From positions 1,479,975 to 1,543,974 of the forward strand of contig CM030943.1 of assembly GCA_018136815.1 (NCBI GenBank): 64,000 nucleotides of DNA, in the 5' to 3' direction. The translations under genes were made by a program, and so were the position numbers. Below, piece after piece: positions 44,938 to 56,600 of the stretch. This DNA is from Isochrysis galbana. Its lineage: Eukaryota; Haptophyta; Isochrysidales; Isochrysidaceae. The notes beneath the pieces were generated by a model that saw nothing but the letters and a program-made list of their open reading frames with translations, had not been told where the DNA came from and ran no database searches. Each line of letters begins with the position of its first letter. The stretch's first letter is position 1.

Positions 44938-45912
44938 TATAATGTGGAGCACACAACTAAGTTTATACTTGGTTGCCATGGAGCGCGCCGGCGCTCCCCT
45001 CCTCTCCTTCGGGCCCCCCGCCGCGGGCGCCCAACCAGTGCCCATGGAGCAGTCGCAGGCGAAGCGACCGCGTCCCCCGGAAGAGGCCGAGCAGGTGAGC
45101 GCGACTCCCATCGCGCCACACGGCCCGTGGCCCCGGCCACACCACCCACAGCAGCCATGCTGGCCCCCCCCCATGGGGGGCAGCAGACTGCAGACCACAC
45201 CAGACACCCACCAGACCAGAAGCCAGACGAATCCATTGGGCATGCCTCATGGCAGAGGCCTCTACCACCCCGGTGACGGCCGCGCCGCCACGGCGGCGCG
45301 ACCCGAGACCGGGTGGCCCCTATGGGCACAAAACACATACAACAACAGATGCGCATCACAACAGACCACACCAGCACCCCCAGCTTGACCACTTCACACA
45401 AGAGACCCCCCCAGGGGGCGGTCTGGAGCGATCACACACCGCCACACCACCGATACATGAGCCTTCGGCACACACACTGACACCCGACACGCCACACCTC
45501 ACGCAGGAGCCCCAGTCGGATGAAGATCAAGAAGCCCAACCAAGACACAGACGCAAACCTGGAGCTCTCCTTCCATCAAGAGGGCGATTATACCTTCCAA
45601 GACGCGACCGTCTACGCGGCCATTGTCGAGCTCCTCTTGGAGCTCGAAGGTGCAGATCCGAAAAGCATCTAGAACATGCAAGTCACTCAGCGGCATAGGA
45701 GGAAGGCGTGCACGCACCGCTGAGGGCAGGCGCACTCCGCCCAACCCGTAAACCCCGCAGGACCTGGGCCCGTAAGTAGAGCACGAGGGGAGTTGCCGCA
45801 AGGCGGGAAAAGAGGGAGTGTAAGGGGAATGGGCGTGGCTACGAATATGCGACCCAGTGCCATGTGCGAGGCGAGAATATTAAAAGGTTTTTTTTTATAA
45901 TGTGGAGCACAC
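44938..45912 (+). mobile_element. Retroposon family 1, copy E with 17-bp target duplication
   Basis: TATAATGTGGAGCACAC flanks the element on both sides (44938-44954 and 45896-45912). The body (44955-45895, 941 bp) starts with AACTAAGTTTATACTTGGTT and ends GAGAATATTAAAAGG plus a T-run. A leader ORF begins at 44979 (MERAGAPLLSFGPPAAG). A second short ORF at 45520-45672 (ending LLELEGADPKSI) occupies the same relative position as the ORF ends in the other copies. A target duplication of this length, with a fixed 3' end, fits insertion by target-primed reverse transcription. Confidence 0.85.
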
Positions 45913-45982
45913 CTTGTGTCAACCCATCTATCGGTCTCACTCAACAAGCTCATGCATTTTTTTCGACGAAATTTGATGATGA

Positions 45983-48233
45983 TCATATGGTACGGCTACC
46001 CAAACAATGACCAGCTAAAGCGCCCAATCCTCGCATGCTGCATGCTGCGCTCAATGCGACAGAGGTCACCTCGTCGCCATCGTCTCCCCCCTCACGCAGC
46101 TCAGGCTCAACCTCACCGCACAAGCTCCGTACCTCGCTGACGACAAGACACCTGTCACACTTGACGCTGGTCTTCCCACCATGGCAGGCCTCGGTGCATG
46201 CCATAGCGGCTACGCTACACGGGCACCCCCGCACGCACCGCGACTGCACACTAAAAAAAAAATAAACATCTGAAGATTCTGGGCTACACACCTACTAGAC
46301 TAGGGTACTTCCCCATCCCTACTGTCACCGCCCTTAACTTCCCTTCCCTCCACCTCCTCCCCTTTCCCCCTTCATTCCTTTGTCTTCGGTATCCGGGGTT
46401 TGGCTCGGGTGCGCTACCACGAGCCTGGTTCAGAGCGCGGGTTCCGGGCAGGCCTGTTGCTGGTCAAATGTCGTCGCGTGTCTGTCGGGTCGCGGGCGTG
46501 CTCGTCCTTTTCTCGCCCTTTCTGGTCGCTATCGTGTCTCGGTGGGTTTATGTCCAATCGAGGTGTACCTCGTCACAGGCTTATTCTGGTTCGGGTCTCT
46601 CGGCAATTATATATGCCACCCCCATCGAGGTGGTCAGGGTCCGCAGCTCTAGGCTTGGTTCTAGCTTACCTCTTGCACCTATTGTGAATAAAGGGTATAC
46701 ATCGTTCATGTCGATCCTTTTCTTCGGCTGTCTGCCCATGCCTGCTTGGGCGGTCCTTGCCGAGTCTGTTGTACTCGCAAATAGTAGTGCCTTGCTTAGC
46801 GTCGTGTACCTATCTATCGTTCTTATCAACACTGATTCCTCCGAGAATTCAATGCCATCGTAGTGTATCCTGTAGAAGTCTGTTAAAATATATCTCCACG
46901 CTAGAGTGTAAAGTATGGAGAGCGATCGCGGTGTTTCCCCCCCGGGGTGCATGAAAAGGTTATCTATGATTACTTCTTCCCTGCTTCTACCGCTTCGGGG
47001 GGTGTACCTTGCCAGTTTGTCGAGCGTTTCGAATATGTTTACTACTCTCGGGCATTCGCCTAGATGGGTGGAAGATTCGTCGGCCGCCTTGCATATGCGG
47101 CAAGTCTTATCTCTGTCCGCGAACCGGTTGTAGGTGCCAATCCTTCTGTGGGTTAAGTGCTTGAAGTGGAGGTGTGTATCTCTCGCCGTCATCATCGAGG
47201 ATGTATATATTGTGGCTAGGTGTTCCCACGTGTTGTCGGGTACCTGTAGTCGCTGTTTCCAGTTCTCGGGACCCGTTAGGCGTCTACGCTTTCCGTCCGT
47301 CTTCTGGATTGCTCGTGTTAGTTGCTCCACTCCCATTTTGTCTAGTGGGGTAACTCCGTCTAGGGTATACTCGTCCGCTAAGGGGTATTCCAATCTCTTG
47401 TTAGATTTGAAGCCGTCCCCCCATTTTGCCGGTGGGGAGGGGTCTAGCTGTCCGGGAGCATTGTCGAGCCTTTCGCCAATTATGGGCGTACCTAGGTACG
47501 AGAGCTCCACTTCATACCATGCGCCTTTGAGCTCGGCGAAATAGCTGCCGTCTTGGGCTATGTGTATTTTTGGGGTGTGCTCCTCCGAGCCACACTGCTC
47601 GCATGTCTCTCGCCTCGTCTCCGAGGTCCTTACAGCCGCTGGATCCGCCCGTGTCGTCAGCATTGTCTCGGCGTGCCGCGACTGCACACTACACTTGCAC
47701 GCACTTGCCCGGCCCTTGGACTTTAGTTTGGAGGTGCGGCTCGTTTCATCGTCGGAGGTCTGTTCGCGCTCAGCCTTGTACTTGTACGAGTAGTCCACAT
47801 TGCCCCCTTTCCTCTCCTCCAATCTCTTCTTTGCTAGCTTCTTTCTCGCCTCGGCACGCTTGCGCTTGAACGCGACGGTGCGCCTATAGATGCTCTGTTT
47901 CGCACGCCGCACCTCCAGGCGCTCCCACCGTTGCAATTGTGCTTCGACGACGGGGAGTCCGAGTACCACCACTGTTTTCAGGTCAGACTCGATTCCCTCT
48001 TCACTAACGTAGACATTGTATTTTCTTGATAAAGTGAAGCCCCGGAATAGGTGCTTCGCCTTCTCACTCCTTTCCGTCATATGATCTCGTTTATTCATGT
48101 AATTTTTGGTGACAGTGTGTCTCCTGGGACCTTCTCCCATCCCCCCCCAAAGTGGTCTAATGCGGAGGCAGCACCAAGGAGAAATACTTGAATAACTAGC
48201 ATCGATTTCGGGGCTTCGCCCGTAAGTGGACAC
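45983..48233 (-). pseudogene. Cysteine-cluster transposon protein split by a LINE insertion
   Basis: Minus-strand coding runs from about 48120 to 47692 and resumes at 46253 to about 45985. The first part has LGLPVVEAQLQRWERLEVRR and a basic helix ending near KLAKKRLEERKGG. It then enters a Cys cluster at ACKCSVQSR. The second part continues with CVRGCPCSVAAMACTEACHG and KCDRC. Both edges encode SVQSR in the same frame because the 16-bp duplication lies there. The whole is homologous to the 51531-52391 ORF. Such CxC clusters accompany KDZ-type and related transposases in eukaryotes; that link is inference. The LINE contributes the long C-terminus of the present chimeric frame. Confidence 0.7.
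46254..47675 (-). mobile_element. 5'-truncated LINE insertion with 16-bp target duplication
   Basis: CCGCGACTGCACACTA occurs at 46238-46253 and 47676-47691. Between them 1,422 bp on the minus strand encode the C-terminal region of a non-LTR retrotransposon ORF2. It has a zinc-knuckle-like motif CRICKAADESSTHLGECPRV preceded by HLHFKHLTHRRIGTYNRF, and a stop at 46581. About 330 bp of 3' UTR end in AATCTTCAGATGTTTATT and a T-run. The reverse transcriptase and endonuclease are missing. The insertion fused in frame to the host transposon gene, giving a 550-aa chimeric ORF. Confidence 0.85.
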
Positions 48234-48383
48234 TGCAGGAAGATGAAACAGTCTTCTAGTGGCTCTAGCAGAGTGTGGGAGACTGTCGCCGTCGCGCGAG
48301 GAGACGGCGGTGCCCGGCGTGGGCTCGACCGTCCCCCCCCCCCCCGCTCGTACACTCGCTCAAATCGCTCGCCCTCGGGCCTG

Positions 48384-49358
48384 ATGCTCGAGTATTTCCA
48401 CCCGCCTTTCCCAGAGCTCGCGCCGGGCCACTGGCCGCTGCTCGCATGGTGGACGCTCGCCACCGGCAGCACGTGCATTGCAGTGATGCTCGCAGCCAGA
48501 CTGCTGCTGCCGCTTGCAATCCCTTCGCTGTGGGCTGCAATGGCCCAGGCGAGGCCTTATCACGTGCCCGTCCTCTGCAAGAACTTCGCTGAGTTCGTCC
48601 CGGCTCTCGTTGTGCCCTGGCTCGTCATTGGTGACGTACTAGCTCTCACTCCTGCCGGTCTTGCCGCCCCAGAGTCATCGATGGGGTTGGGCGTGGGTGA
48701 GGGTACCTGGGCTGCGTGCGGCGCCATCTTCGGGTACATGTTGTATGACTGTGCCGTCATGCTTATTTGGAGACGCCAAACCGCCAAGAGCATGGGGATG
48801 GGAATGTACTACACCGTATGGGGGCACCACCTCCTCAGCCTCGCTTGCTGGGCGACCGCTCTCTCGAGACGCAATTGCGCGCTGATGGTTTGTTGGTGAG
48901 CGTACCGCCCGTGATGATCACAGCTGTGACTGACCTCTTTCGATCACACAGCCATTCGTCCAGTCTGGCACGCCACCTATGCTTTTGCACATGCAGACAA
49001 CGGCCACCAAGTTGACGAGCCTCTCAACCCACGCAGGTTCCTTCTCTCGGAGGCCTCCAATGTGGCCCTGATCCCACGTGTAATTCTCATCAAGCTTGGA
49101 GTCGGAGGCTTGGTGAATACGGCGGTTTCGGTCTTCTTCATTCTTGCCTTTTTCATCGTCCGTATCCTACCTCTCCCCATGCTTGCCTACCTCCTTGTTC
49201 GTGGTATCCCGGGCCTAACGCACCTCACGCCCTTCGAACGCGGCATTTCATGGACAACCGGGCCACTGCCTCTCTTGCTGAATCTGTATTGGTTCAATTT
49301 GGCCATACAAGGCCTCGTGAAGTTCTTGGCAAAGCCGATGAAGGATAAGCAGCGATAG
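48384..49358 (+). CDS. TLC-domain membrane protein (TRAM/LAG1/CLN8 superfamily)
   Basis: Exon 1 runs to 48895 and exon 2 is 49037-49358. The join is in phase 2 with GT-AG ends and restores CWFLLSEASNVALIPRV. Length is 277 aa from the Met at 48384, or 324 aa from an in-frame Met at 48243. The product has about six hydrophobic segments. HVPVLCKNFAEFVPALVVPW, GYMLYDCAVMLIWRR and VWGHHLLSLACW match the TLC core, and the last holds the paired His typical of the family. TLC proteins sit in the ER or plasma membrane and sense, move or modify lipids. Ceramide synthases carry extra motifs that are absent here, so it resembles the TMEM56/TLCD group. The specific lipid role is unknown. Confidence 0.85.
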
Positions 49359-50546
49359 CCCACTAACACAAAAAGCGCCACCACATGCCTTCACTAATGC
49401 TGAGCTGTTCGCGAGGTAGAGCCTGAGCCGAGGCGCGGACCGCAAGGATCGAGCAGTGAGAATGATAAGGTGGGGTCTACGACGGGGTGGCAAGTGAACC
49501 CCCCCCCCCCCCCCCACTCCCGGAGACCTTTGCACCACCGATACTAGAGTTGTTTGTCGATTTTCAAGTGTCGTTGGAATCCTCTCTTGGGTCCTGGGGC
49601 ACGAACGATGTCATCTATCTGCTACCACACGAATCTCTCTTCCTCTCTCTCTGCCGCAGGGACGCTTCGTCACTTTGGCAAGGGGTTGAAAGTGAAGGAA
49701 GTTGCTGTTGTTCTCTAGCGGCATGCGGGGAGGGAGCCCAAAGCCTGCGGTCAAGGCAGTCGCCATCGCTTGGCGTCACCGCCGAGTCTTAATTATGTAT
49801 GTCAACTAGCTATTAGGGAAACTGCAGGTTTCCGATTTCGAACGTGAACGTGAGACTCCATCCGTTTTTCTTTTCTAGCGCCTTCAACTATCTTTAAGCA
49901 AACATTGGGTCATGGAGAGCGCCCCCCCCCCCCCTCCTCTCCCACCGCCCCCAGGCGAGCTTTCGTTAGATTCACTATCGTGCACCGGGCGCGATGTGCA
50001 GTGGCGCGTCCCCCCGCGGGGACGCCGTGCGTGCGCATGGCAACTTTTTCCCTATGAGGTGCACGCCGTGCGTTCACCCCTAGGTAGTTTCCTTTGCACT
50101 TTGCAAATGATCGCACTGCATTTTCCCTGCGGCCGAGAACACACGCTCCACCCCTCCACCCCTGCGGTCGACGCCAGCGCGGCTAGGCTAGGCTAGGAAC
50201 TGCCTCGCCAGCATTTTGGCTAAGGGTTGGCCACATACATGCTAGCCTCCTAGCCTTAGCACGCCACAAATCGCCAGTCGAGAATATTGTCTCTCATCTT
50301 CACACGCTCAGCCAGCTCTAAATATTACTCCAACTCGTCTTTCTCGGGGCGCTCTTCATCGCCGTCGCTATTCGAAACCCAGAGCGGGAGGCGCGTTCGG
50401 CCAAGCCCCGCCTTTCTAGCCCCCCCGAATAAAATAATGTCGAATACCTTGTAATGGTTTTAACCCATTGACGGCCAATAATTGTAGGTATTAACACCCC
50501 TGAATAACCCGTTAAGGTGGTTCCCTAGGATTTATGAGGGGGTCAC
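49359..50546. other. Intergenic region with a MITE-like remnant at 49965-50110
   Basis: At 49987-50048 the sequence (GGGCGCGATGTGCAG, then TCCCCCCGCGGGGACGCCG and GTGCGTGCGCATGGCAAC) resembles the interior of the 21904-22231 element. The terminal repeats were not found here. C-runs lie at 49500-49515 and 49921-49934. No gene is supported. Confidence 0.5.
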
Positions 50547-51200
50547 TTGGCGGGTGAGCGGCGGGTGCGCGCGAGCCAGCGAGGAGCTCTCCCAGGCAGA
50601 GGGAGGCTGACAGCCATGCTATATGGCATGCCAGTGTTGGAGCACCCGCTGGACTTCGCCCCAGGGCCACCAGGGGGAGTCTCTGTCGGCGGGGCTGCGG
50701 GCCCCGAGACCGTTCCAGAGCGCGTTTGTGTGTTTCAAGTCCAGCGTGGCCAGAATCCGACGTCATCGGCGCTGGTGTGCCCGCTGTGTGACCCCGGAAG
50801 GGATGCTGAGGCGGCGGCCTTCGTGGCACAGGAAGTGGCACAAAGCAAGGTGCCGGATTTTTCGGGAGAGTGGCTCGAGGGCGTGCCTCTCGATGCAGAA
50901 GGCCAGCGCGTGGGACTGTTAGATGGAGATGCATTCGCCGGTCCCCGGATACAAGAACAAGATCGACAAGAACAGGCGCTTTTGCACGCGCCTGGGCATA
51001 GTGAGGGCACTGTCCCGAACCCAGAAGGGCCACAGGTCCAAGCTACCCGATTGTGTGGAGGCGAAGATTCAGCAGTTGTGCGACCGTTCGGTAGTCGGAT
51101 ATTCGGAGTGATATTTAGGTCCGGGGCAGGGGTGCTCAGCACAAGAATAGGGCCGGCTGTGAGTGAAAGGGAGTGCTTGCAGTGGCATACATGGGTGTAA
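50547..51200 (+). pseudogene. Broken ORF cluster with Cys/His-rich part, unidentified
   Basis: All three plus-strand frames are open in turn. One (50623-50922) holds CARCVTPEGMLRRRPSWHRK followed by another His and Cys, like a degenerate zinc finger. Another (50923-51111) reads KNKIDKNRRFCTRLGIVRAL and SKLPDCVEAKIQQLCD. The changes of frame suggest an old transposon gene with small indels. I cannot name the family. Confidence 0.3.
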
Positions 51201-51530
51201 TGAGACTATATGTCAACGTTCAGTGTCTCCAATTTCGAAAATTCATTCAATACTTGCGTTAATCTCGTCTTTGCGGCCCCATACAGGAAGCGCTCACGTT
51301 TTTGGTATAGAAGGTGGCGCGGGGGAGGAATAACTTCATGAAACTGCCTTTCTGAGACGGTAGATCTCTGACGAAAGTCTTGATTCAGGTCTGTGTGGGC
51401 AGCGTTGCATCATAAGTCGAGCATGGCGACTCCTATGCCGCTTACGGGCAAGGGCGCTTTTGCGCACGCACGGCAATTATAATTGCTATCGAGGGCTAAC
51501 GCGTGCGTGAGCCTAGTAGTTCAAGTTCCA

Positions 51531-52391
51531 TCAAACAGGCTCATCAGGCATACAGCTATACACTGATCCCTCCATTGATCCACACTCAGAGGCACTTCCA
51601 TCACTTTCAGGACATTTCTCCGGTCGTGGGCCCAAGGACGCGTCGGGGGCGCAGCGCACACAGTTCACAGCCGGGTGCCCACCGTGACACGCTGGTGTGC
51701 AAGGCACCTTGGCACGAACACACGCACACGAACGATTCAAACACGCGGCCTTTTTCCCACACGCACAACGACCGGCCTCGCCCTTCCCGCCCCCTGATGA
51801 ATGCCCTGCCTCCTCCTTCTCCTTGTATGTGTGCTCTTGTGAGGCCGTCTTGCGCTCTGCGTTGCGCCGCGCCTTCTGCTGGCGACGCATCACCGCACGC
51901 TTTTTTTTGTAGTCATCAGTGCGTCGCCACATGCTTCGTCGTGCACGGCGCTCCATATCCCTGAGCCACTGCCGCCGCTGCATGTCCGACACCGGCAAGC
52001 CGAGCTTCCTATGTACGTCCTCCTGCCACGTGCCGAAGGCCTCGATGCGATCGTCAATGATGCCCTTTGCGGCGAGCGTGGCTCGCACAACTCCGATGAC
52101 CGTGCCGTTGACGTGCAGCAGGCCGCAATCCGTCGCGGCGGCGTACTGAACTCCGTCCATGTTAAGCCCTTTCGCGCGGTACAGCAAACATACACTGCCA
52201 ACTCTCTCGGAGCTGTTTTGCGTCACAGCGCCTTTCGCGGTGAAAATGAAAGCGCGTCGGTCGTACATTGATTTTTTCACGTATGCCACTAGAGCTGCCG
52301 CAGCGGTCGCCGCAGCGGCGACGGGAGTGGCGGCGGGAGCTGTCGCGGCGGCGGGATCTGTGGCGGCGGTGGGCCTGCTGCTATGTGCCAT
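51531..52391 (-). CDS. Cysteine-cluster transposon-type protein, second copy
   Basis: A 286-aa frame. The first 40 residues are Ala-rich, from simple GCN repeats. A beta-rich part (RAFIFTAKGAVTQNSSERVG) follows, then LGLPVSDMQRRQWLRDMERR and a basic helix (SMWRRTDDYKKKRAVMRRQQ) up to about residue 200. A Cys cluster CACGKKAACLNRSCACVRAK continues with CTPACHGGHPAVNCVRC. The order and spacing match the 46-48 kb gene, so the two are copies of one family. In function it should bind DNA through the basic helix and zinc cluster. No catalytic domain is visible. The C-terminus is Ser/Gly/Glu-rich. It is either an accessory transposon protein or a remnant with an intact frame. Confidence 0.6.
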   Translation of the reverse strand: MAHSSRPTAATDPAAATAPAATPVAAAATAAAALVAYVKKSMYDRRAFIFTAKGAVTQNSSERVGSVCLLYRAKGLNMDGVQYAAATDCGLLHVNGTVIGVVRATLAAKGIIDDRIEAFGTWQEDVHRKLGLPVSDMQRRQWLRDMERRARRSMWRRTDDYKKKRAVMRRQQKARRNAERKTASQEHTYKEKEEAGHSSGGGKGEAGRCACGKKAACLNRSCACVRAKVPCTPACHGGHPAVNCVRCAPDASLGPRPEKCPESDGSASECGSMEGSVYSCMPDEPV

Positions 52392-53055
52392 TGTAGCGAT
52401 GAGGATAGCTCCGACTCTGCTGCGATGATCCGCACTCAGGAAGTGGAAATCGCGCTACGCCGGGGAGAGCAAGCCGAGAATGATCGGGCAAAGCGGGCGA
52501 GGACGCGTGCGGCTCGGCTGGCTGCGCGTGAGGAGCGACGCGGCGTAGCCGCGAGCAAGGATCGGAGAAGCGCCGGCGCTCCGCACGCTCCTAGTGCCCC
52601 AACGCGTTCGCTTTCGTGGTGGTGTGCGGCGGCTCCGGCGCAGCGGGAACGTAGAACGTAGCTAGCTAGCATGGCGGCGGTAGTAAGTCGGTTGTAGGTG
52701 GTTGTGTCGGCCTGGGCTTGCTGTAGTTGATTGAAGTCTTGCAGCTGGTGCTTTCTAGTACCCAGATTAGCGAATGGACGGTGTTTCCCACTTCTTGACA
52801 TTGTCGATGCCATTGTGCACTTTGCGCCCGTTCCGAGATCATAAAATGTGGTTTATGATTATGATCTCCGGCTGAGGCTCGTTTGAACGGCCCCTTACAA
52901 CTCTCGCCGCGAGAGCTCCGCTCACCGAAAAGTAGGTAAGTCCCGCACCTGTTTACAAGATAAGTCGGGTCTGAAGACGCCGCCAGCCCGGGAGGCGTGG
53001 GAGGAAGGGGGGAACGGATCACCGGGGGGGGGGGCGCGGGCGCGCGGGCCACCGG

Positions 53056-53224
53056 ACCATATCTAAGCCCTTCCCCCCCATCCCCCTAGTGGTACACGGG
53101 GGGAGCGCCGCCTGATGGCGGGGAGAGGCGGAGGGCCGGGGGAGTGGGGGTGTAGAAAGTATGCTACGGCTGTAGGTAGTAGTTCCATTCGCCGCGAGTG
53201 CGGTAAGAATATTAAAAGGTTTTG
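53056..53224 (+). repeat. Dispersed repeat family 2, copy 2 (with 3' end)
   Basis: Contains ATATCTAAGCCCTTCCCCCC, then the CGCCTGATGGCGGGGAG block, GGGGGTGTAGAAAGTATGCT and the end GCGGTAAGAATATTAAAAGG plus a short T-run. The terminal motif is almost the same as in family 1. The rest of 52392-53627 holds no supported gene. Confidence 0.75.
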
Positions 53225-53627
53225 CTAACGTAAACGGGGCCAATTTCTCATCGCACTCCATCGGGGGGGGGGGTTGCGTGCAATAGTAGACGGCCAACAC
53301 CAAAAAAGTGCGGTATACTGCACTACAGCGGGGAGCGTGCTGCGTTGAACATCTACAAGGTGTGCATCAATGCAAGGCCACCGTAAAGACAAAGATGCTC
53401 CAACAAAATACATAGAAGCATTCCCATCGACACAGCTCTTCCACACTGCCTACCACACTCATTATGAATTGGTTTGCATATGACATCCTCAACCCCGACG
53501 GGAGACGACGCTATACAATGCACAAGACTTCGCAGGCAACTTTCGGGCTTCCACTTTCTTCTCTCCTTACAAGGTGGCGTCGCCGCAGGCCTATCTTCCG
53601 GCACTTCTCTGACATCTTTCTTCAACT

Positions 53628-56600
53628 TCACGCCCCATGGTCCTCGAGCTCGGCCTCGAGCTCCCGGTTTTTTCTATGGAGCCGGTCGCACTCGAGGCTT
53701 CGTTCATCGAGCTCTAGCTGCAAGGCACGCCGTGTAGCTGCTGCTTGTGCATCGGCGGAAGCCCTTCCCACCACTAACGCATCGATGACGCTACGGACAG
53801 CATGCTGTCGTTGCTCGAGTTCCCTCGCGGCGGCCATGCCATCACTCGCAAGCGCATCTAGCTGAGCCTCTTCGCGACGCGCTTGGGCACGGAAGTCAAT
53901 CGCTGTCACCTCCGCTAGCAGCTCATCCGGTGAGCGTCCGTCTACAAGGAGTGTGCCCACAGGTGGCGGCGGCCTAGGCGCGAGCACTGCCGTCAATGCT
54001 CCTACGGACTTTTGCCATGCGGCTGCAACCCAAGCCGACGGCGAGGAATCTCGGCTTTCTCGTTCTGACTCCGTCACGCGCGCCAACGCCGAGCGCCACG
54101 CACTGCGTGGAGCGTCGCTGCCCACGTCAGATCGCTCGCCGACAACCCCACGTCGGCGCAGTGCCTTCTCGACGGCCTCAGCCATCGACTCCATTTCCGC
54201 CAGACTCGTGGCGAGCCCTGCGGTGCTACTGGAGTTACTCACTCCGACGACGCGCTCCGCCCGCTCCTCTATCTCGGCCGTCGACAGGGACCCAAACGAA
54301 AAGGTGTCATCGTCACGATCCTCGCTTGCTGCGGTGATTGCAGATCGCTGTCTAGGGAGGCTTCTTGCTTCGGCGAGCTGTGCATTGTGCTTGCCCAATC
54401 CCGCCGCGCTCAGCCCCATCGAGTCTAGCTGCTGCGACGCTGCTCCTTCTTTCGTCGCTTTGCGCGCCAGCTCAAGGGCCGCGTTGAGCTGTGCCTCCAT
54501 GGACTGTAGCGCCGATTCCGACTCCGCCAGTGTGGCGTGGAGACTCGCGCGCTCCGCTTCCCACCACTGCGACTCGATGCGCCCGTCCTCAGAGGGCGCA
54601 GCCGCAGCTTCCCGATCGGTCACTAATGCAGCAGCCGTGCCTTGTCCATCCGAAAGATCAAGGCGTCTAGGCATGGCCCGCAGTGCCGAACCTGCTGATC
54701 GCAACCATATTGGTGTGCCGCCTCCCGACGCATCTTCGCCTATGCTATGGCGGTCTCCCGTGGCAGCCTGCGTGAGGTCAACGGAAGGATCGTGTGTGGT
54801 TTGGTTAGCTGCGGCGACGGCGATGTCCTCGATCAGGCGTTCCATAGTCTCAAGCTCCGACAAGAAGAAAGCCGCTTCGGGGCCCTCCGTCGCGGTTGAC
54901 ATAGCAGCAGAAGCAGCGCCGCGTGCCGACGAAGCGGCTTCAGCGAGGACGGCTGCTTCGCGGGCGTGCGCGGCAGCCTCGGCCTCTGCCTTGTTTGCTC
55001 TGGCCTCTGCCTCCTCGGCCCGTCGCTCGGCATCTTGTAGAGCTTGGCGTGCGCGTTCCGCCTCGGCAGTCGCTGGTGCAAGCGCAGCCTCTGCAGCTGC
55101 CTGTGCTGCCGTGACCGCAGCTATGCGCTCCCGTGCTAGACGGAGTTCCGACTTGTAAAACTCCGGCATCGATGATTCTGCTCGCTGCGCAAGATCCGCC
55201 GCCGTAGATCTCTCTGCCGACGCAATCGCGTTCGCCGCGGCAGCACGCTCCTCCATTTCGGATGCTGTGGCAACCGCCTTGTCACGCTGAGCCTCCAGCT
55301 CGGTCACGAGCTTGCGAGCCTCGGCTGCCGAGTGCGTCGCCATCTCGGCGCGCGCCTCCGACGCCTCGGCTCGCGCTGCCGCTTCTGCCGCCGCCGCCTC
55401 GGCGCGTTCCATCCGCTCCTTTGCCGCGCGCAATTCTTCACGCATATCGGCCACCTCTTCCTGAGCAAGCTCAACGGTCATCATATGATGCGCTACCCGC
55501 GCCTCGGCCTCGTTCAGCGCCGCTGCGGAGTCGGCACGTTGCTGAAGGAGAGCATCAAGCTCTTCGCATCGACTATTGAGCTCGACGGCCCGAGCCTGGC
55601 CCTCTTCCAGACTTGCGTTTAAAGAAGTGACCTTGAGAAGGAGGAAAGGGCGTAGGGTAAATTAGCAAGTGTCGCCGCATTTCCGCGAGGTCGCAGCCAA
55701 GAATTGCGGGTGAGAGCTAGAATGTAGGGACATACGCGCCAGGCCACATCCTCACCTGCTGTTGGAGCTCCTTCTCCCTTGCCGCAAGCTGTGTCGCCGC
55801 CGCCTGCGCCTCAGACAATGATGTCTCGACGCTCTGAAGCCGCTTTGCGAGTACACCGGCCCGATGTTCAGCGTGCTTTCTCCCCGCCGCTTCCTCCGCC
55901 GCCGCCTGAGTTGCCGCGGCGTGTTGCGAGCGAAGCTCAGCATCGGCCACACCTTGCTTGGTGTCGAACACCTTGACGTCGGCCGCTTTCGCAGCGTTCT
56001 TTCCCTTTGGCTCCTTAAGTGCGAGGTCCTTAGACGTCCTGTGGACGGAATGGCGCAGTGGCGCGGCGTTGCGCAAGGTGTCCGGCACGCGTCCTCCAAT
56101 CTCCGGGTGCACTCTCTCGAGAGGAGACGAAGCCGACTGCAGCACAAGATTTAGGGCGGGCGTGTGCGGTTAGACGTGCCCTTGGCGTGTGGGCTTCGAG
56201 GATCGTAAGACCTCTTTAGGCATGGGCGGAGGCGCATGAAATGCGCCTTGTAGTGCAAGAGCTCTCATGCCGCCAAAGAGTGTGAGACGTGCAAGCCGAG
56301 GTCTCCTGAAGATTCAGGCATAGCAAACGCAGCTCAAGATGTGATGCACACCTTGAGGAATGAGCCAATCCAGCCTGAGACGCCGTTTGCGGTCGCGTTG
56401 GGACCGACGGCCGTCACGAGAGTGTCCGGGGCGGGTGGCACCGGCTTTGCCTCAGCGATGGCCCGCCGTACTTCCTGTACGGCTGCCTCGAGCTCTTTCG
56501 TCACATGGCGACGAAAAATCTTATCTTCAGCTCGTCCCTTTGCTAGGCCCTCGGCAAACGCCGTCGCGCGTGCCTGGGCCTCGGCCTCTTGGCGCGTCTC

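Noticed and set aside
53953..55158. Plus-strand ORF of 401 aa opposite the coiled-coil exon
   Set aside because: A Ser/Ala-rich shadow frame created by Ala/Glu codons on the other strand.
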